64,000 nucleotides of DNA from UBA6522 sp965262365 (GCA_965262365.1 OZ253541.1:4216001-4280000), one strand, 5' to 3'; counted from the stretch's first letter, positions 25,706 through 34,673 are shown. Numbers and translations: made by a program. Notes: generated by a model from the letters alone, not told the origin.

Positions 25706-26236
25706 ATGCCGGAGGCGACACCAAGGGAACCGATCCCGCTCAATATTGCGATACTCACCGTATCCGATACACGTGACGAAAACACCGACCGCTCGGGTGC
25801 GCTGCTGGTGCAGCGGCTTGCGGATTGCGGGCATCGCCTGCACGAGAAGGCGATCGTACGCGACGATCTCGATGCCATCGGCGCCCGCGTGTCCGGGTGG
25901 ATCGGCGACCCCGAGGTTGAAGTGGTGATCACAACGGGAGGTACCGGGGTCACGGGACGGGACGGGACGCCCGAGGCGGTCGCGCCGCTGCTGGAGAAGA
26001 CCATCGACGGCTTCGGCGAACTGTTCAGGGCGATCTCCTACCAGGACATCGGCACTTCGAGTATCCAGTCCCGCTGCCTCGCCGGAGTGGCCAGCGGCAC
26101 TTATGTCTTCTGTCTGCCCGGGTCCACCAACGCCTGTGCCACAGGCTGGGACAAGATCATCGCCCTGCAACTCGACTATCGAACACGGCCCTGCAACCTG
26201 GCCGAACTATTGCCCCGCCTCATGGAGACGGGTTAA
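25706..26236 (+). CDS. moaB: Molybdenum cofactor biosynthesis protein B
   Basis: 176 residues of the MoaB/MogA fold, which adenylylates molybdopterin before MoeA inserts molybdenum. The motif TTGGTGVTGRDGTPEA and the block SRCLAGVASGTYVFCLPGSTNAC with CNLAELLPRL are diagnostic. It lies apart from the moaA-E operon. A separate mogA is not seen, so MoaB may serve as the adenylyltransferase. Confidence 0.93.
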   Translation: MPEATPREPIPLNIAILTVSDTRDENTDRSGALLVQRLADCGHRLHEKAIVRDDLDAIGARVSGWIGDPEVEVVITTGGTGVTGRDGTPEAVAPLLEKTIDGFGELFRAISYQDIGTSSIQSRCLAGVASGTYVFCLPGSTNACATGWDKIIALQLDYRTRPCNLAELLPRLMETG

Positions 26237-26309
26237 CTCTTCTTTCCTCATTTCCCTGCCGGTGCCGCCGCTGGGAAAATTCGACTCAGCACCTCGTTCT
26301 GGAGAAACC

Positions 26310-26417
26310 ATGCGAATCACTGCCGAGATCAGCCTGTATCCCTTGCGCGACGACTACATTTCCGCCGTGCAGTCCTTTATCCGTGTACTGGGCGAGCCTC
26401 CGGATCTGGGCAATTAG
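26310..26417 (+). pseudogene. Truncated YkoF-like thiamine/HMP-binding protein (35 residues)
   Basis: The 35-residue frame has a GGAG ribosome-binding site and begins with ITAEISLYPLRDDYISAVQSFI, which resembles the first strand and helix of YkoF/thiamine-binding-family proteins. Those are normally 80 or more residues; here the frame ends at TAG 26415-26417 soon after. It lies 15 bp before the pnuC-like gene and therefore looks like the remnant of a thiamine-precursor-binding gene in a salvage operon. The similarity is short, so this is tentative. Confidence 0.45.
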
Positions 26418-26432
26418 CCGTACCGGACGGCC

Positions 26433-27038
26433 ATGATCGCCTACCTGAACGCCGCCTGGTCCGCGCTGTCGATCGCCGAGGCGGCGGGGGTCGTTCTGGC
26501 CATTGCCTACCTCGTGCTGGCTGTTCGCCAGAACATTCTTTGCTGGGCGGCGGCGCTGCTGAGTTCCATGATCTACCTGGTGGTGTTCTATACCGCGCGC
26601 CTGTACATGGAATCGGCGCTGCAGATCTTTTATGCGGCCATGGCAGTTTATGGCTGGTACCAGTGGCGTTACGCCGGAGACGACGGTACGGGGGTGAGAA
26701 TTCACACCTGGACAATTGTCCGGCACGCCCAGGTCGTCGCCGGCATCGCGGCCATGACCCTGCTCGCCGGCTGGATCATGAGCAAGACCAACGCGGCTTT
26801 CCCCTATGCCGATGCCCTGACCACCGTGGCGGCCATCGTGACGACCTTCATGGTAGCGCGCAAGGTGCTGGAGAACTGGATCTACTGGTTTCTGATCGAC
26901 AGCATTTCAATCTATCTATACCAGGCCAGGGAGCTCTACCTGACGGCTCTGCTGTTCGTGGTCTACCTCGTCCTGATCGTCATCGGCTTCAGTCGCTGGC
27001 GGCGCGACTATCTGTCGGGCGCGTCCCCAACCCCATGA
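26433..27038 (+). CDS. PnuC-family vitamin transporter (probably thiamine-type)
   Basis: 201 residues with about seven membrane segments and the PnuC-family signature blocks LYMESALQIFYAAMAVYGWYQW and KVLENWIYWFLIDSISIYLY. PnuC proteins carry nicotinamide riboside, and close relatives (PnuT) carry thiamine by facilitated diffusion coupled to intracellular phosphorylation. The next gene is a small-molecule kinase overlapping by 4 bp, and a YkoF-like stub precedes it; together these favour thiamine over nicotinamide riboside (inference). Confidence 0.85.
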   Translation: MIAYLNAAWSALSIAEAAGVVLAIAYLVLAVRQNILCWAAALLSSMIYLVVFYTARLYMESALQIFYAAMAVYGWYQWRYAGDDGTGVRIHTWTIVRHAQVVAGIAAMTLLAGWIMSKTNAAFPYADALTTVAAIVTTFMVARKVLENWIYWFLIDSISIYLYQARELYLTALLFVVYLVLIVIGFSRWRRDYLSGASPTP

Positions 27039-27904
27039 TCGAACCGGCGACACTTGCGAGACTTGCCCGCCTCCTGGGGGCGGAGGCGTCGGGGTTGCGG
27101 GTGCGGCCGCTCCCCGGCGGGATCAGCAACCGCAGTTTCCTCTTGACCAGTGGAAGTAACCAATGGGCGGCCCGCCTGCCGATGAAAACCGGCGCGGTCA
27201 AGACGCTGGACCCGGAAACCGAAGCACGCGTGTTGAGGGCAGCCGCCGACGCGAGGTTGACCCCCGAGGTGCTTGCATGCGACGCGGGCACCGGCGCGCT
27301 GGTCACCCGATACCTGGTGGGAGCAAGATCCTTGACCGCCGAACATGTCCGGAGGAACGCAACCATCGATCGGATCGCCACGACACTGCGCCGCCTGCAC
27401 GGCCTGCCGCCGCCTGCCGCAGTCCGAGCGTTTCGACCGACGCAACTGGCGCGCATCTACACCCGGATTGCCCGCTCCGCACCACGCTCCACAATCAGCC
27501 TGGCGGATGAAACGCGCTGCTGGAGTGCGGAGTTCAAGCACCTGGCAGAAGCCTTTGAAGCCGATTTCACCCCGGCAGGACTCTGCCACAACGACCTGGT
27601 GGCCGCCAATATCCTCGACGACGAGCAGCTCTGGTTGGTGGACTTCGAATACGCGGTTTGCGCGGATCCCATTGTTGATCTTGCCGGGCTCGCCGGACTG
27701 AACGGTTTCGGCCCGGACCATCGCCGCCGCCTGTTGAATGCCTACTACGGCCCGGGACGTGCTCCGATTACCCTCACGCAACTGAATCAGGTCGTCAGAC
27801 TGGTGCGGTTGATGGCGTTTTTCTGGGCACTTGCCCATGGCGGCGCCGATGCAACCGACGATCAGAAGCACTTTGCCGCTTCCATGGCGGCAGTGCTAAG
27901 GTAG
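27035..27904 (+). CDS. Aminoglycoside/choline-kinase-like phosphotransferase, likely thiamine kinase
   Basis: 289 residues of the APH/choline kinase fold: N-terminal glycine-rich loop PLPGGISNRSFLL, catalytic loop GLCHNDLVAANIL and metal-binding WLVDFEYA. This is the pattern of ThiK/choline-type kinases. ATG 27035 overlaps the transporter stop. A transporter-kinase pair would trap the incoming vitamin; with PnuC and YkoF-like sequence alongside, thiamine is the most likely substrate, choline the main alternative. Confidence 0.78.
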   Translation: MIEPATLARLARLLGAEASGLRVRPLPGGISNRSFLLTSGSNQWAARLPMKTGAVKTLDPETEARVLRAAADARLTPEVLACDAGTGALVTRYLVGARSLTAEHVRRNATIDRIATTLRRLHGLPPPAAVRAFRPTQLARIYTRIARSAPRSTISLADETRCWSAEFKHLAEAFEADFTPAGLCHNDLVAANILDDEQLWLVDFEYAVCADPIVDLAGLAGLNGFGPDHRRRLLNAYYGPGRAPITLTQLNQVVRLVRLMAFFWALAHGGADATDDQKHFAASMAAVLR

Positions 27905-27939
27905 CGCCGATTTTTTGGACAGGCCATACGGAGTCGGAC

Positions 27940-28818
27940 GTGCCAAACAAAGTCGCCTTTCTGGGTCTGGGTGTCATGGGTTACCCCATGGCCGGATGGC
28001 TGAGCAGCGCCGGTCACGACGTAACGGTATACAACCGGTCCGCCGACAAGGCGAGGCGTTGGTGCGGCCAACATGGCGGCACCCGGGCGGACGCTGCCGT
28101 GGACGCCGTTGCCGGCAAGGAGTTCGTTTTTTGCTGCCTCGGAGATGACCCGGACCTGCGGCAGGTCATCCTCGATCAGGGTGTCATCGATGCCATGCAG
28201 CCGGGTTCCTCGCTGGTCGATCACACCACGGCCTCGGCGGACATGGCGAGGGAACTGGCCTCCGCCGGAGCGGAACGCGGCGTGCAGTGCCTGGATGCCC
28301 CTGTCTCCGGCGGCCAGGCGGGCGCCGAGAATGGCAAATTGACCGCGATGGTGGGTGGCGACGCGGAAGCATTTCGCCGGGCCGAGCCGTTGATCCGCTG
28401 TTACTCCGGCACGGTCAGACTCATGGGCGGCGCCGGTTCCGGCCAGTTGACCAAGATGGTCAACCAGATCGCCATCGCCGGACTCGTTCAGGGCCTCTCC
28501 GAAGCATTGAATTTTGCCCGGCGGGCCGAACTGGACCCCCAGCGGGCGGTGGAGGTCATCAGCCAGGGTGCGGCGCAATCCTGGCAGATGGACAATCGCT
28601 GGGAAACGATGATGGCCGGGGAATTCGAGTTCGGCTTTGCCGTGGAGTGGATGAGAAAGGATCTGCGGATCTGCCTGCAGGAGGCCCGGCGCAACGGCGC
28701 GGAACTGCCCGTCGCCGCCCTGGTCGACCAATTCTATGCGGATGTCGAGGGCATGGGCGGCGGACGCTGGGACACCAGCAGCCTCATCGCGCGCCTCAAC
28801 CGGAACCATCCCGGATAA
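27940..28818 (+). CDS. 3-hydroxyisobutyrate-dehydrogenase-family NAD(P)-dependent oxidoreductase
   Basis: 292 residues. An N-terminal Rossmann motif AFLGLGVMGYPMAGWL, the substrate-binding block LDAPVSGGQAGAENGKLTAMVGG and the lysine motif GSGQLTKMVNQIAIAG define the beta-hydroxyacid dehydrogenase family (3-hydroxyisobutyrate, tartronate semialdehyde or related). The start is GTG at 27940. The exact substrate is open. It is followed after 3 bp by a broken tesB. Confidence 0.88.
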   Translation: MPNKVAFLGLGVMGYPMAGWLSSAGHDVTVYNRSADKARRWCGQHGGTRADAAVDAVAGKEFVFCCLGDDPDLRQVILDQGVIDAMQPGSSLVDHTTASADMARELASAGAERGVQCLDAPVSGGQAGAENGKLTAMVGGDAEAFRRAEPLIRCYSGTVRLMGGAGSGQLTKMVNQIAIAGLVQGLSEALNFARRAELDPQRAVEVISQGAAQSWQMDNRWETMMAGEFEFGFAVEWMRKDLRICLQEARRNGAELPVAALVDQFYADVEGMGGGRWDTSSLIARLNRNHPG

Positions 28819-28821
28819 ACC

Positions 28822-29214
28822 ATGAAGCCGATCCTGTACGAGGTGGACCGCGCCCGTGACGGCCGAAGTTTCAGCAACCGCCGGGTGGTCGCCGTGCAGC
28901 ATGGCCGTCCGATCTTCAACATGACCGCATCGTTCCAGAAGCCCGAGACGGGGATCGAACATCAGCCCAGGGTCCCGGACGTCCCTCCCCCCGAAGAGCT
29001 TGCCGAACTGCCCGACGATGCAGACCTGCACCGGAGTCTGCTCGCCTACGTCTCCGACTACCAGTTGGTGGGCACGACCATACTGCCCCACGGTATCCGC
29101 TGGGAGCAGGACAACGTGCAAATGGCGAGCCGGCCTTCCGCCCCATGCAGCGAGATTCCTGCCACGGGCTGCCAGGCAGCCCGTCTGTTGTCGGACATAA
29201 CAAGGCTGGGGTAG
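28822..29214 (+). pseudogene. Acyl-CoA thioesterase II (TesB) remnant
   Basis: The 130-residue frame aligns with two separate parts of TesB. The first 55 residues (RDGRSFSNRRVVAVQHGRPI, MTASFQKPE, EHQ) match the region after about residue 75; then it jumps to LLAYVSDYQLVGTTILPHGI, which lies some 75 residues further on in normal TesB, and it ends without the final catalytic block. The N-terminal hot-dog half, a middle part and the C-terminus are missing. The last residues run into the hairpin at 29164-29184. It is a decayed gene with no likely activity. Confidence 0.78.
29160..29184. repeat. Dispersed 15-mer copy 3 forming a perfect hairpin
   Basis: ACGGGCTGCC (29164-29173) and GGCAGCCCGT (29175-29184) are exact reverse complements around one A. 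The left arm is part of the 15-mer shared with 4151-4165 and 11837-11851. It lies at the decayed end of tesB and could be the scar of a palindromic repeat insertion or act as a terminator. Confidence 0.6.
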
Positions 29215-29252
29215 GATTCTCGGACACCGTTTGTCGGACAGAAAGGTTGAGA

Positions 29253-29681
29253 ATGAAGTCTGCGCACCATCCCCTGCTCCCTGGTTTGCTGATATTTGGG
29301 TCGTTGGCTGCGGCTGCTGTCGCCGCCCACCACAATCCGGGGCACTACTTCGATATGGGGGCAGTCATCATCCACCGCGACGTCACCGCGCTGTCCTTCA
29401 CGCCGGCCAATCCCCACGGCCGGCTCGTCTACACCATGACGGACGCCGACGGCGCTGTGACGGAGTGGCGCGCCGAACTACCCGCCAACAACATGATGCG
29501 CCGCCACGGTGTGGAGCGTGACCTGATCCAACCCGGCGACGCACTCACGCTACGGGGCAATCCGGGCCGCAACGGCGCGACGATGCTGCGTATCACCCAC
29601 GCGCTCCTGCCCAGCGGGGAAGTGGCCACCTTCTACGCACCGCAAGGTACCGGTTCGCTGGAAGATCTCGCGGTGGATTGA
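29253..29681 (+). CDS. Exported DUF6152-family protein
   Basis: 142 residues. A signal peptide (LLPGLLIFGSLAAAAVAA) is followed by HHNPGHYFDM and the core blocks TANPHGRLVY-like PANPHGRLVYTM, EWRAELPANNMMRRHGVERDLIQPGD, typical of the DUF6152 family of small secreted proteins of unknown role. ATG 29253 is chosen over an earlier in-frame start inside the tesB remnant because it begins the signal peptide. A broken relative lies opposite at 29773-30541. Confidence 0.75.
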   Translation: MKSAHHPLLPGLLIFGSLAAAAVAAHHNPGHYFDMGAVIIHRDVTALSFTPANPHGRLVYTMTDADGAVTEWRAELPANNMMRRHGVERDLIQPGDALTLRGNPGRNGATMLRITHALLPSGEVATFYAPQGTGSLEDLAVD

Positions 29682-29726
29682 GGAGATCCCGTCCAGACTA
29701 CGGATTGAAGCTCCTGTCCGACCAAC

Positions 29727-29752
29727 GGCAAGGCGCAAAGGGCGCTCTTGCC
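29727..29752. terminator. Bidirectional terminator-like hairpin
   Basis: GGCAAGGCGC and GCGCTCTTGCC can pair with one bulged T around a short AAAGG loop. It lies between the converging DUF6152 gene and its broken relative, where a shared terminator would be expected. No T-run follows. Confidence 0.4.
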
Positions 29753-29772
29753 GCGGCCCCGCGCCGCGATCC

Positions 29773-30541
29773 TCAGGGTTGGTAGAATTCTTCCGGCGTC
29801 AGCTCCTCGCCGCGGTCCGTATTCAGCGGCATGCAGTCGTAGGGCACCAGTTCATGGATCGCCGCCCTCCGCAGGTGCTGTACATAGGTCACCGGCTGGG
29901 TCAGCGTCAGCGGATCCTCGACCGTGATCGCCTGTTCCAGCAACCGGCCGTCTTCAATGACACGGTAGCGTTCCACGACGTGCAATTGGTCGCTGTGGGG
30001 AGGCCCGCCGGGTCCGATGCTCCACCCTGAGGTGACGTGCGTTGTATCCACCACCAGCGTATCCCCCTCGTACCTGCCGACGGAGTGGCCCAGGTTGGTC
30101 TGCGGCGCGTCCTCTCCGGGATGGGAACGCCCGTCCATGTAGACAGTACGGTCCACATCGAATGCCTCGGCAAACAACTTGACGTGTTCGCCCGACTGAT
30201 CGATGGAAATTGCATGTATACCCGACATGGCCGACGAGACGGTGGGCGGCTCGCAATCCAGCTTCGGGTCGCTCAGGGGGTCTCGTTCCTCCCATACCGC
30301 CAGTACTTCCGGCAGTGTGTAGGGCCGGAAGTTGGCTCGCTCATAGGTCTCCGGATTGTCATCCGGGTGATCCGTCCAGCACGATCAGTCCGTGAGGATT
30401 GCGGGCATGAAACTCGACCACGGTTCCTGCGACGCTTATCCGCTGATCGAGAAAGAAGAACGAAGCGGTTGAATGGTGTGCGTGTAACGATATCCATGGC
30501 ACCAGGAGTGCCGTTGCCAGGAACGCGGTCGATCTCTTCAT
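29773..30541 (-). pseudogene. DUF6152-related secreted protein, broken by deletion/frameshift
   Basis: From 30541 the frame codes a signal peptide and HHSTASFFFLDQRISVAGTV ... NPHGLIVLDGSP, the start of a DUF6152 protein, and stops near 30359. In another frame from about 30360 to 29773 (open upstream of the ATG at 30228) the sequence continues with NPETYERANFRPYTLPEVLAVW and a long C-terminal domain with YMDGRSHP, LGHSVGRYEGDTLVVDTTHV. Such two-part proteins occur intact elsewhere. About half of the first domain is missing at the junction, so a deletion as well as a frameshift occurred. Confidence 0.72.
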
Positions 30542-30571
30542 CTCAATTCCTCCCTCAAGTGCGCCGCTACA

Positions 30572-31114
30572 TCACCGGCCCGCGACGCCGGACGATACAG
30601 GGGAAAGTTTCTCACGATAGTACCTGCCGCGCTGAACATAGTGCTCCGCGCTCCACTTGAGGTGTTCAATCTCCGCGTCGGTAACCTCGCGGATTCGCTT
30701 GCCCGGGGTGCCCACGATCAGCGAACGGTCGGGGAACCGCTTGCCTTCGGTGACCAGCGCCTGGGCCCCGACAATGCAGTATTTTCCAAGGACGGCATGG
30801 GTGAGAATGGTCGCGCCCATGCCGATCAGGGAACCAGCTCCAATGTAACACCCGTGCACGGTTGCCGAGTGACCGACGTTCACCCCTTCTTCAAGCACCA
30901 CGGGGGCGCCTGCGTCGACGTGGAACATCGAGCCGTCCTGTATGTTGCAACGGTCCCCGATGACGATCTTGTCGTTATCCGCACGCAGCACCGCACTGAA
31001 CCAGACGCTGGCGTCCTCGCCCAGAACCACCTGGCCGATGACCGCGGCATTGGGTGCGACGTAATAGCGGTCTCCGACCGTCTGCACGCGATATTCGTCC
31101 AGATCATAGAGCAT
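30572..31114 (-). CDS. Gamma carbonic anhydrase-like hexapeptide-repeat protein
   Basis: 180 residues made of left-handed beta-helix hexapeptide repeats (VVLGEDASVWFSAVLRADND, NIQDGSMFHVD, NVGHSATVHGC, LIGMGATILTHAVLG). The histidines in the last blocks are those that bind metal in gamma carbonic anhydrases, so CO2 hydration or a related acyltransferase-like role is possible (YrdA/PaaY-type). The start at 31114 (MLYDLDEY) follows a GGAGGA site; the longer frame reaches into gpmA. Confidence 0.85.
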   Translation of the reverse strand: MLYDLDEYRVQTVGDRYYVAPNAAVIGQVVLGEDASVWFSAVLRADNDKIVIGDRCNIQDGSMFHVDAGAPVVLEEGVNVGHSATVHGCYIGAGSLIGMGATILTHAVLGKYCIVGAQALVTEGKRFPDRSLIVGTPGKRIREVTDAEIEHLKWSAEHYVQRGRYYREKLSPVSSGVAGR

Positions 31115-31163
31115 ATTCAGCGGTCCTCCGCGATGCTGTAGCTGGCCGCAGACGCAGTCCGTT

Positions 31164-31931
31164 TCATCCCTTTGCCTGATCGGCCACCGCCCGGGCAGCA
31201 GCGGCAATGGCATCCGGGTCGCCCAGGTACTCCGCCCGCAATGGGCGCAGGTGTGGATCGAGTTCGTAGACCCGCGGCACGCCGGTTGGAATGTTGAATT
31301 CCGTGATCGACTGGTCGGATATTCCCTCGAGCATCTTTACCAGCGCGCGCAGACTGTTGCCGTGCGCCGGCACCAGGACATTGCGGCCAGCCCGCAGTTG
31401 CGGCGCGATTTGCTCTTCCCAGCAGGGCCGCACGCGCTCCAGCGTGGTGGCCAGGGATTCGGCCGCCGGCAGGCTCGTGTCGGCGAGCCTCCTGTAACGA
31501 GGATCGTGCCGCGGATGCCGGCTGTCGTCCGCCATCAGATCGGGAGGCGGAATGTCATACGACCGGCGCCAGATCTTCACCTGATCGGCCCCGTGGCGCG
31601 CCGTCGTCTCCGCCTTGTCAAGGCCCTGCAACGCCCCATAGTGACGCTCGTTCAATCGCCAGTCGCGGTACACCGGAATCCACATGAGATCCATCTCATC
31701 GAGGATCAGCCACAGGGTACGAATTGCACGGGTCAACACCGACGTATGGGCGACATCGAAGGAAATGCCTTCCTCCTTGAGCGCACGCCCCGCCGCTCGG
31801 GCCTCGCGCACACCCTGGCCGGTCAGGTCCACATCGGTCCAACCCGTGAACAGGTTCTTCAGGTTCCACTCGCTCTGGCCATGCCTGACCAGGACCAATG
31901 TCCCGGGTGCGCGGGGCGTTGCGTCATTCAT
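31164..31931 (-). CDS. gpmA: 2,3-bisphosphoglycerate-dependent phosphoglycerate mutase
   Basis: 255 residues, the usual size for GpmA, which interconverts 3- and 2-phosphoglycerate in glycolysis. The active-site motif LVRHGQSEWN, the region RDWRLNERHYGALQGLDK and the second His in VLVPAHGNSLRALV are intact. The start at 31931 (MNDATP) matches homologues; the frame is open further upstream into the coding end of acetoacetyl-CoA synthetase. Confidence 0.95.
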   Translation of the reverse strand: MNDATPRAPGTLVLVRHGQSEWNLKNLFTGWTDVDLTGQGVREARAAGRALKEEGISFDVAHTSVLTRAIRTLWLILDEMDLMWIPVYRDWRLNERHYGALQGLDKAETTARHGADQVKIWRRSYDIPPPDLMADDSRHPRHDPRYRRLADTSLPAAESLATTLERVRPCWEEQIAPQLRAGRNVLVPAHGNSLRALVKMLEGISDQSITEFNIPTGVPRVYELDPHLRPLRAEYLGDPDAIAAAARAVADQAKG

Positions 31932-31974
31932 CACGGCGGTATTGTTCGGCCTAAGCGACCGCAGATCAAGCGAC

Positions 31975-33915
31975 TTACGAAGCCAATTCCACCCGATTCC
32001 TGAAAAACTCCAGCGCCTCGGGATTGGCAAGCGCGTCGGTATTGACCGCGATTCTGCCGTGGATCACGTCCCTCACCGCCAATTCGACGATCTTGCCGCT
32101 TCGCGTTCGCGGTATGTCCGCGGTCTCGAGAATCTTGGCCGGAACGTGCTTCGGGCTCGCCTGTCGTCTGACGGCCAGGCGGATTCGCTCGACGAGATCG
32201 CGGGACAACTCGAATCCCGGCTGCAGACGAACGAAAAGTACCACGCGCTCGTCGCCCTCCCATTCCTGGCCGACCGCGATAGCTTCGGCGATTTCATCCA
32301 GCTTTTCGACGATTCGATAGATCTCCGCCGTGCCGATGAGGACCCCGCCGGGGTTGAGCTTGGCATCCGAGCGCCCGTGGATGATGAGACCGCCGCGCTC
32401 GGTGAGCTCCGCGTAGTCGCCGTGGCACCAGACACCGGGGAAGCGCTCGAAATAGGCCGCTCGGTACCTGGCGTTTCCCGGATCGTCCCAGAACGACACC
32501 GGCATGGACGGGAAGGGCGCAGTGCAGACCAGCTCGCCCTTTCTATCTCGTATGGGCTCGCCGCGATCATTGAATACGTCCACGGCCATTCCCAAAGCGA
32601 GGCACTGCATTTCCCCCCGGTAGACGGGAAGAACGGGATTGCCTGAGGAAAAGCAGGCGATGAGGTCCGTTCCGCCGGCGATGGACGAGAGTTGCAAGTC
32701 CGCCTTTATGTGCGAGTAGACGTAATCGAAGCTTGACGGCGCCAGCGGGGATCCGGTCGACAGTATGCTTGCGAGTTCGCCGAGCGAAACATTTTCGGCT
32801 GGCCGATAACCGGACTTTTCAAGCGCGCTCAGGTACTTCGCGCTGGTACCGAAGACCTTGAGGCGCTCCCGCTCGGCAATCCGCCACAGCACACCGGGAT
32901 CGGGGTAAAACGGCGAGCCATCGTACAGGACCAGCGTCGCGCCGCTGGCAAGTGCGGTCACGAGCCAATTCCACATCATCCAGCCGATGGTGGTGAAATA
33001 AAACACCGGATCGCCCGCCTTGATGTCGCAGTGTAGCCGGTGTTCCTTCAGGTGCTGGACAAGCGTACCCCCGGCGCCGTGAACGATGCACTTGGGGATA
33101 CCCGTGGTGCCGGACGAGAACATGATGTAGAGCGGATGCGAAAACGGCAGCGGACGAAAGCCCGCCCCGCGCTCGCCGCGAAGTAGCTCGCTATATCGCC
33201 TCGCCCCGGCCACAAGCCGAAGATCCGGTTCGGGATCGACGTAGCCAACGACGAACACGGCTTCAAGACTGTCGAGACCCTCGACTACGCGAGCGACCAT
33301 GGGCAGGCAGTCGATGGTCTTGCCGTTGTAGAAGTAGCCGTCGGTTGCAAACAGTACCTTGGCGCCGACCTGCCCAAACCGGTCCAGAACCGCGTTGGCG
33401 CCGAAATCCGGGGAACAGGACGACCAGACCGCGCCCACGCTCGCCGCTGCGAGCATTGCAACCACCGCTTCCGGTCGGTTGGGGAGCAGACCCACCACGC
33501 GATCCTCCGGGCCGACGCCCATAGCCTGCAGAGCCTGCGCGACACTGCCTACCTGGCGGCGCAACTCCGCCCAACTCATGTCGATGCGCTCGCCGCGCTC
33601 GCTATAGAAGACCAGCGCCGTTCCCTGATACTCGGGGCGCAGCAGATTGTCAGCAAAGTTCAACCGGGCGCCCTCGAACCAGCGGGCGCCCGGCATGCGC
33701 TCCGGTTCCGTCAACACGCTCCGGTAGGGAGTCGTGGCGCGAATGTCGCTGAAACGCCAGAATGCTTCCCAGAACTCGGCGCTGCGATCCACGCTCCACC
33801 GGTAGAGGGCGCGGTAATCCGGCGTTTCGAGCCGATGCGCCTGCGCCTGCAGGAACCGCTGCATGTTGCTCTCGGCGACTCGCTCGGGCGCTGGCCTCCA
33901 GATCGGATACGTCAT
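31975..33915 (-). CDS. Acetoacetate-CoA ligase (acetoacetyl-CoA synthetase)
   Basis: 646 residues, the normal length. It has the ANL-superfamily ATP loop MFSSGTTGIPKCIVHGAGG, the acetoacetyl-CoA-synthetase-specific stretch FYFTTIGWMMWNWLVTALASGATLVLYDG, the hinge GRSDAKLNPGGVLIGTAEIY and the C-terminal lysine in TRSGKIVELAVRDV. It activates acetoacetate with ATP and CoA, linking ketone bodies or PHB-derived acetoacetate to lipid synthesis. ATG 33915 overlaps the plsC-like stop by 4 bp (coupled). Confidence 0.94.
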   Translation of the reverse strand: MTYPIWRPAPERVAESNMQRFLQAQAHRLETPDYRALYRWSVDRSAEFWEAFWRFSDIRATTPYRSVLTEPERMPGARWFEGARLNFADNLLRPEYQGTALVFYSERGERIDMSWAELRRQVGSVAQALQAMGVGPEDRVVGLLPNRPEAVVAMLAAASVGAVWSSCSPDFGANAVLDRFGQVGAKVLFATDGYFYNGKTIDCLPMVARVVEGLDSLEAVFVVGYVDPEPDLRLVAGARRYSELLRGERGAGFRPLPFSHPLYIMFSSGTTGIPKCIVHGAGGTLVQHLKEHRLHCDIKAGDPVFYFTTIGWMMWNWLVTALASGATLVLYDGSPFYPDPGVLWRIAERERLKVFGTSAKYLSALEKSGYRPAENVSLGELASILSTGSPLAPSSFDYVYSHIKADLQLSSIAGGTDLIACFSSGNPVLPVYRGEMQCLALGMAVDVFNDRGEPIRDRKGELVCTAPFPSMPVSFWDDPGNARYRAAYFERFPGVWCHGDYAELTERGGLIIHGRSDAKLNPGGVLIGTAEIYRIVEKLDEIAEAIAVGQEWEGDERVVLFVRLQPGFELSRDLVERIRLAVRRQASPKHVPAKILETADIPRTRSGKIVELAVRDVIHGRIAVNTDALANPEALEFFRNRVELAS

Positions 33916-34673
33916 CTCGGCTCTACCTTCGCCAAATCGGGCTCTCCAAGATGCTCGATCATTCGGGTGCGCGTCACCGCCGCCAATTCCGAGGCCGATT
34001 CGAGGGCGGCGGAATCGATGGGCTCGCATATCGTAATGGATACTCGCCCGGGCGCGCACAGCCAGACATTCGCGGGCAGCATGTGCCGGGAACCGCGGAT
34101 GACAATGGGTACGACGGGCAACCCGGCCCGCCACGCCGCGGCAAATGCCCCTGGGAGAAACGGCTTCAGCCCCGGGTCGGCGTCGAAGGTGCCCTCGGGA
34201 AAAAATGCCAGCGATTCACCTTGCATGGCGGCCTTCAGCAGGCGACGACCTGTCCTGAGCCGGTGCGCATTGTCCTGGCGATCCACGAATGCGGATCCGA
34301 TGCGTTTCAACAGGAAGCCCGCCAGCGGGACGGACGTCATCTCAGCCTTGATCAGGAAGGTGAATTTTGGGGGCAAGGCTGCCGTGAGGATGATCCCATC
34401 CATGTAACTGGCGTGATTGGCGACCACCACACAGGGTTCGTCCGGAAGATTGCGGGCGCCTTCCACCCGGATGGGGCTGCCGATGAGCAGAAAGAAAGCC
34501 CGGGCGGCGCAGCGAGCCACGCGCCGCCGTGCGCCGAGCGTGGGCGTCACCAGCAGTAGTGCCAGCGTCGGGATCACGGCGGCCGCCAGCACGAGCCAGA
34601 CGAAAGGGCCGAATACGGCCCGCGCAAGCCGTGTTTTCTTGGTCAGGATGATCACTGAGGCGGAACATAGCAT
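33912..34673 (-). CDS. 1-acyl-sn-glycerol-3-phosphate acyltransferase (PlsC family)
   Basis: 253 residues with an N-terminal membrane segment, the catalytic NHASYMDG (HX4D) motif near residue 88 and the substrate motif FFPEGTF with a later VPIVIRG block. Members add the second acyl chain to lysophosphatidic acid. Its overlap with acetoacetyl-CoA synthetase suggests a shared transcript linking acyl supply to lipid assembly. Confidence 0.88.
   Translation of the reverse strand: MLCSASVIILTKKTRLARAVFGPFVWLVLAAAVIPTLALLLVTPTLGARRRVARCAARAFFLLIGSPIRVEGARNLPDEPCVVVANHASYMDGIILTAALPPKFTFLIKAEMTSVPLAGFLLKRIGSAFVDRQDNAHRLRTGRRLLKAAMQGESLAFFPEGTFDADPGLKPFLPGAFAAAWRAGLPVVPIVIRGSRHMLPANVWLCAPGRVSITICEPIDSAALESASELAAVTRTRMIEHLGEPDLAKVEPR

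Noticed and set aside
26237..26309. TPP riboswitch before the thiamine-salvage genes
   Set aside because: The conserved CUGAGA and following THI-box blocks are absent in the short leader.
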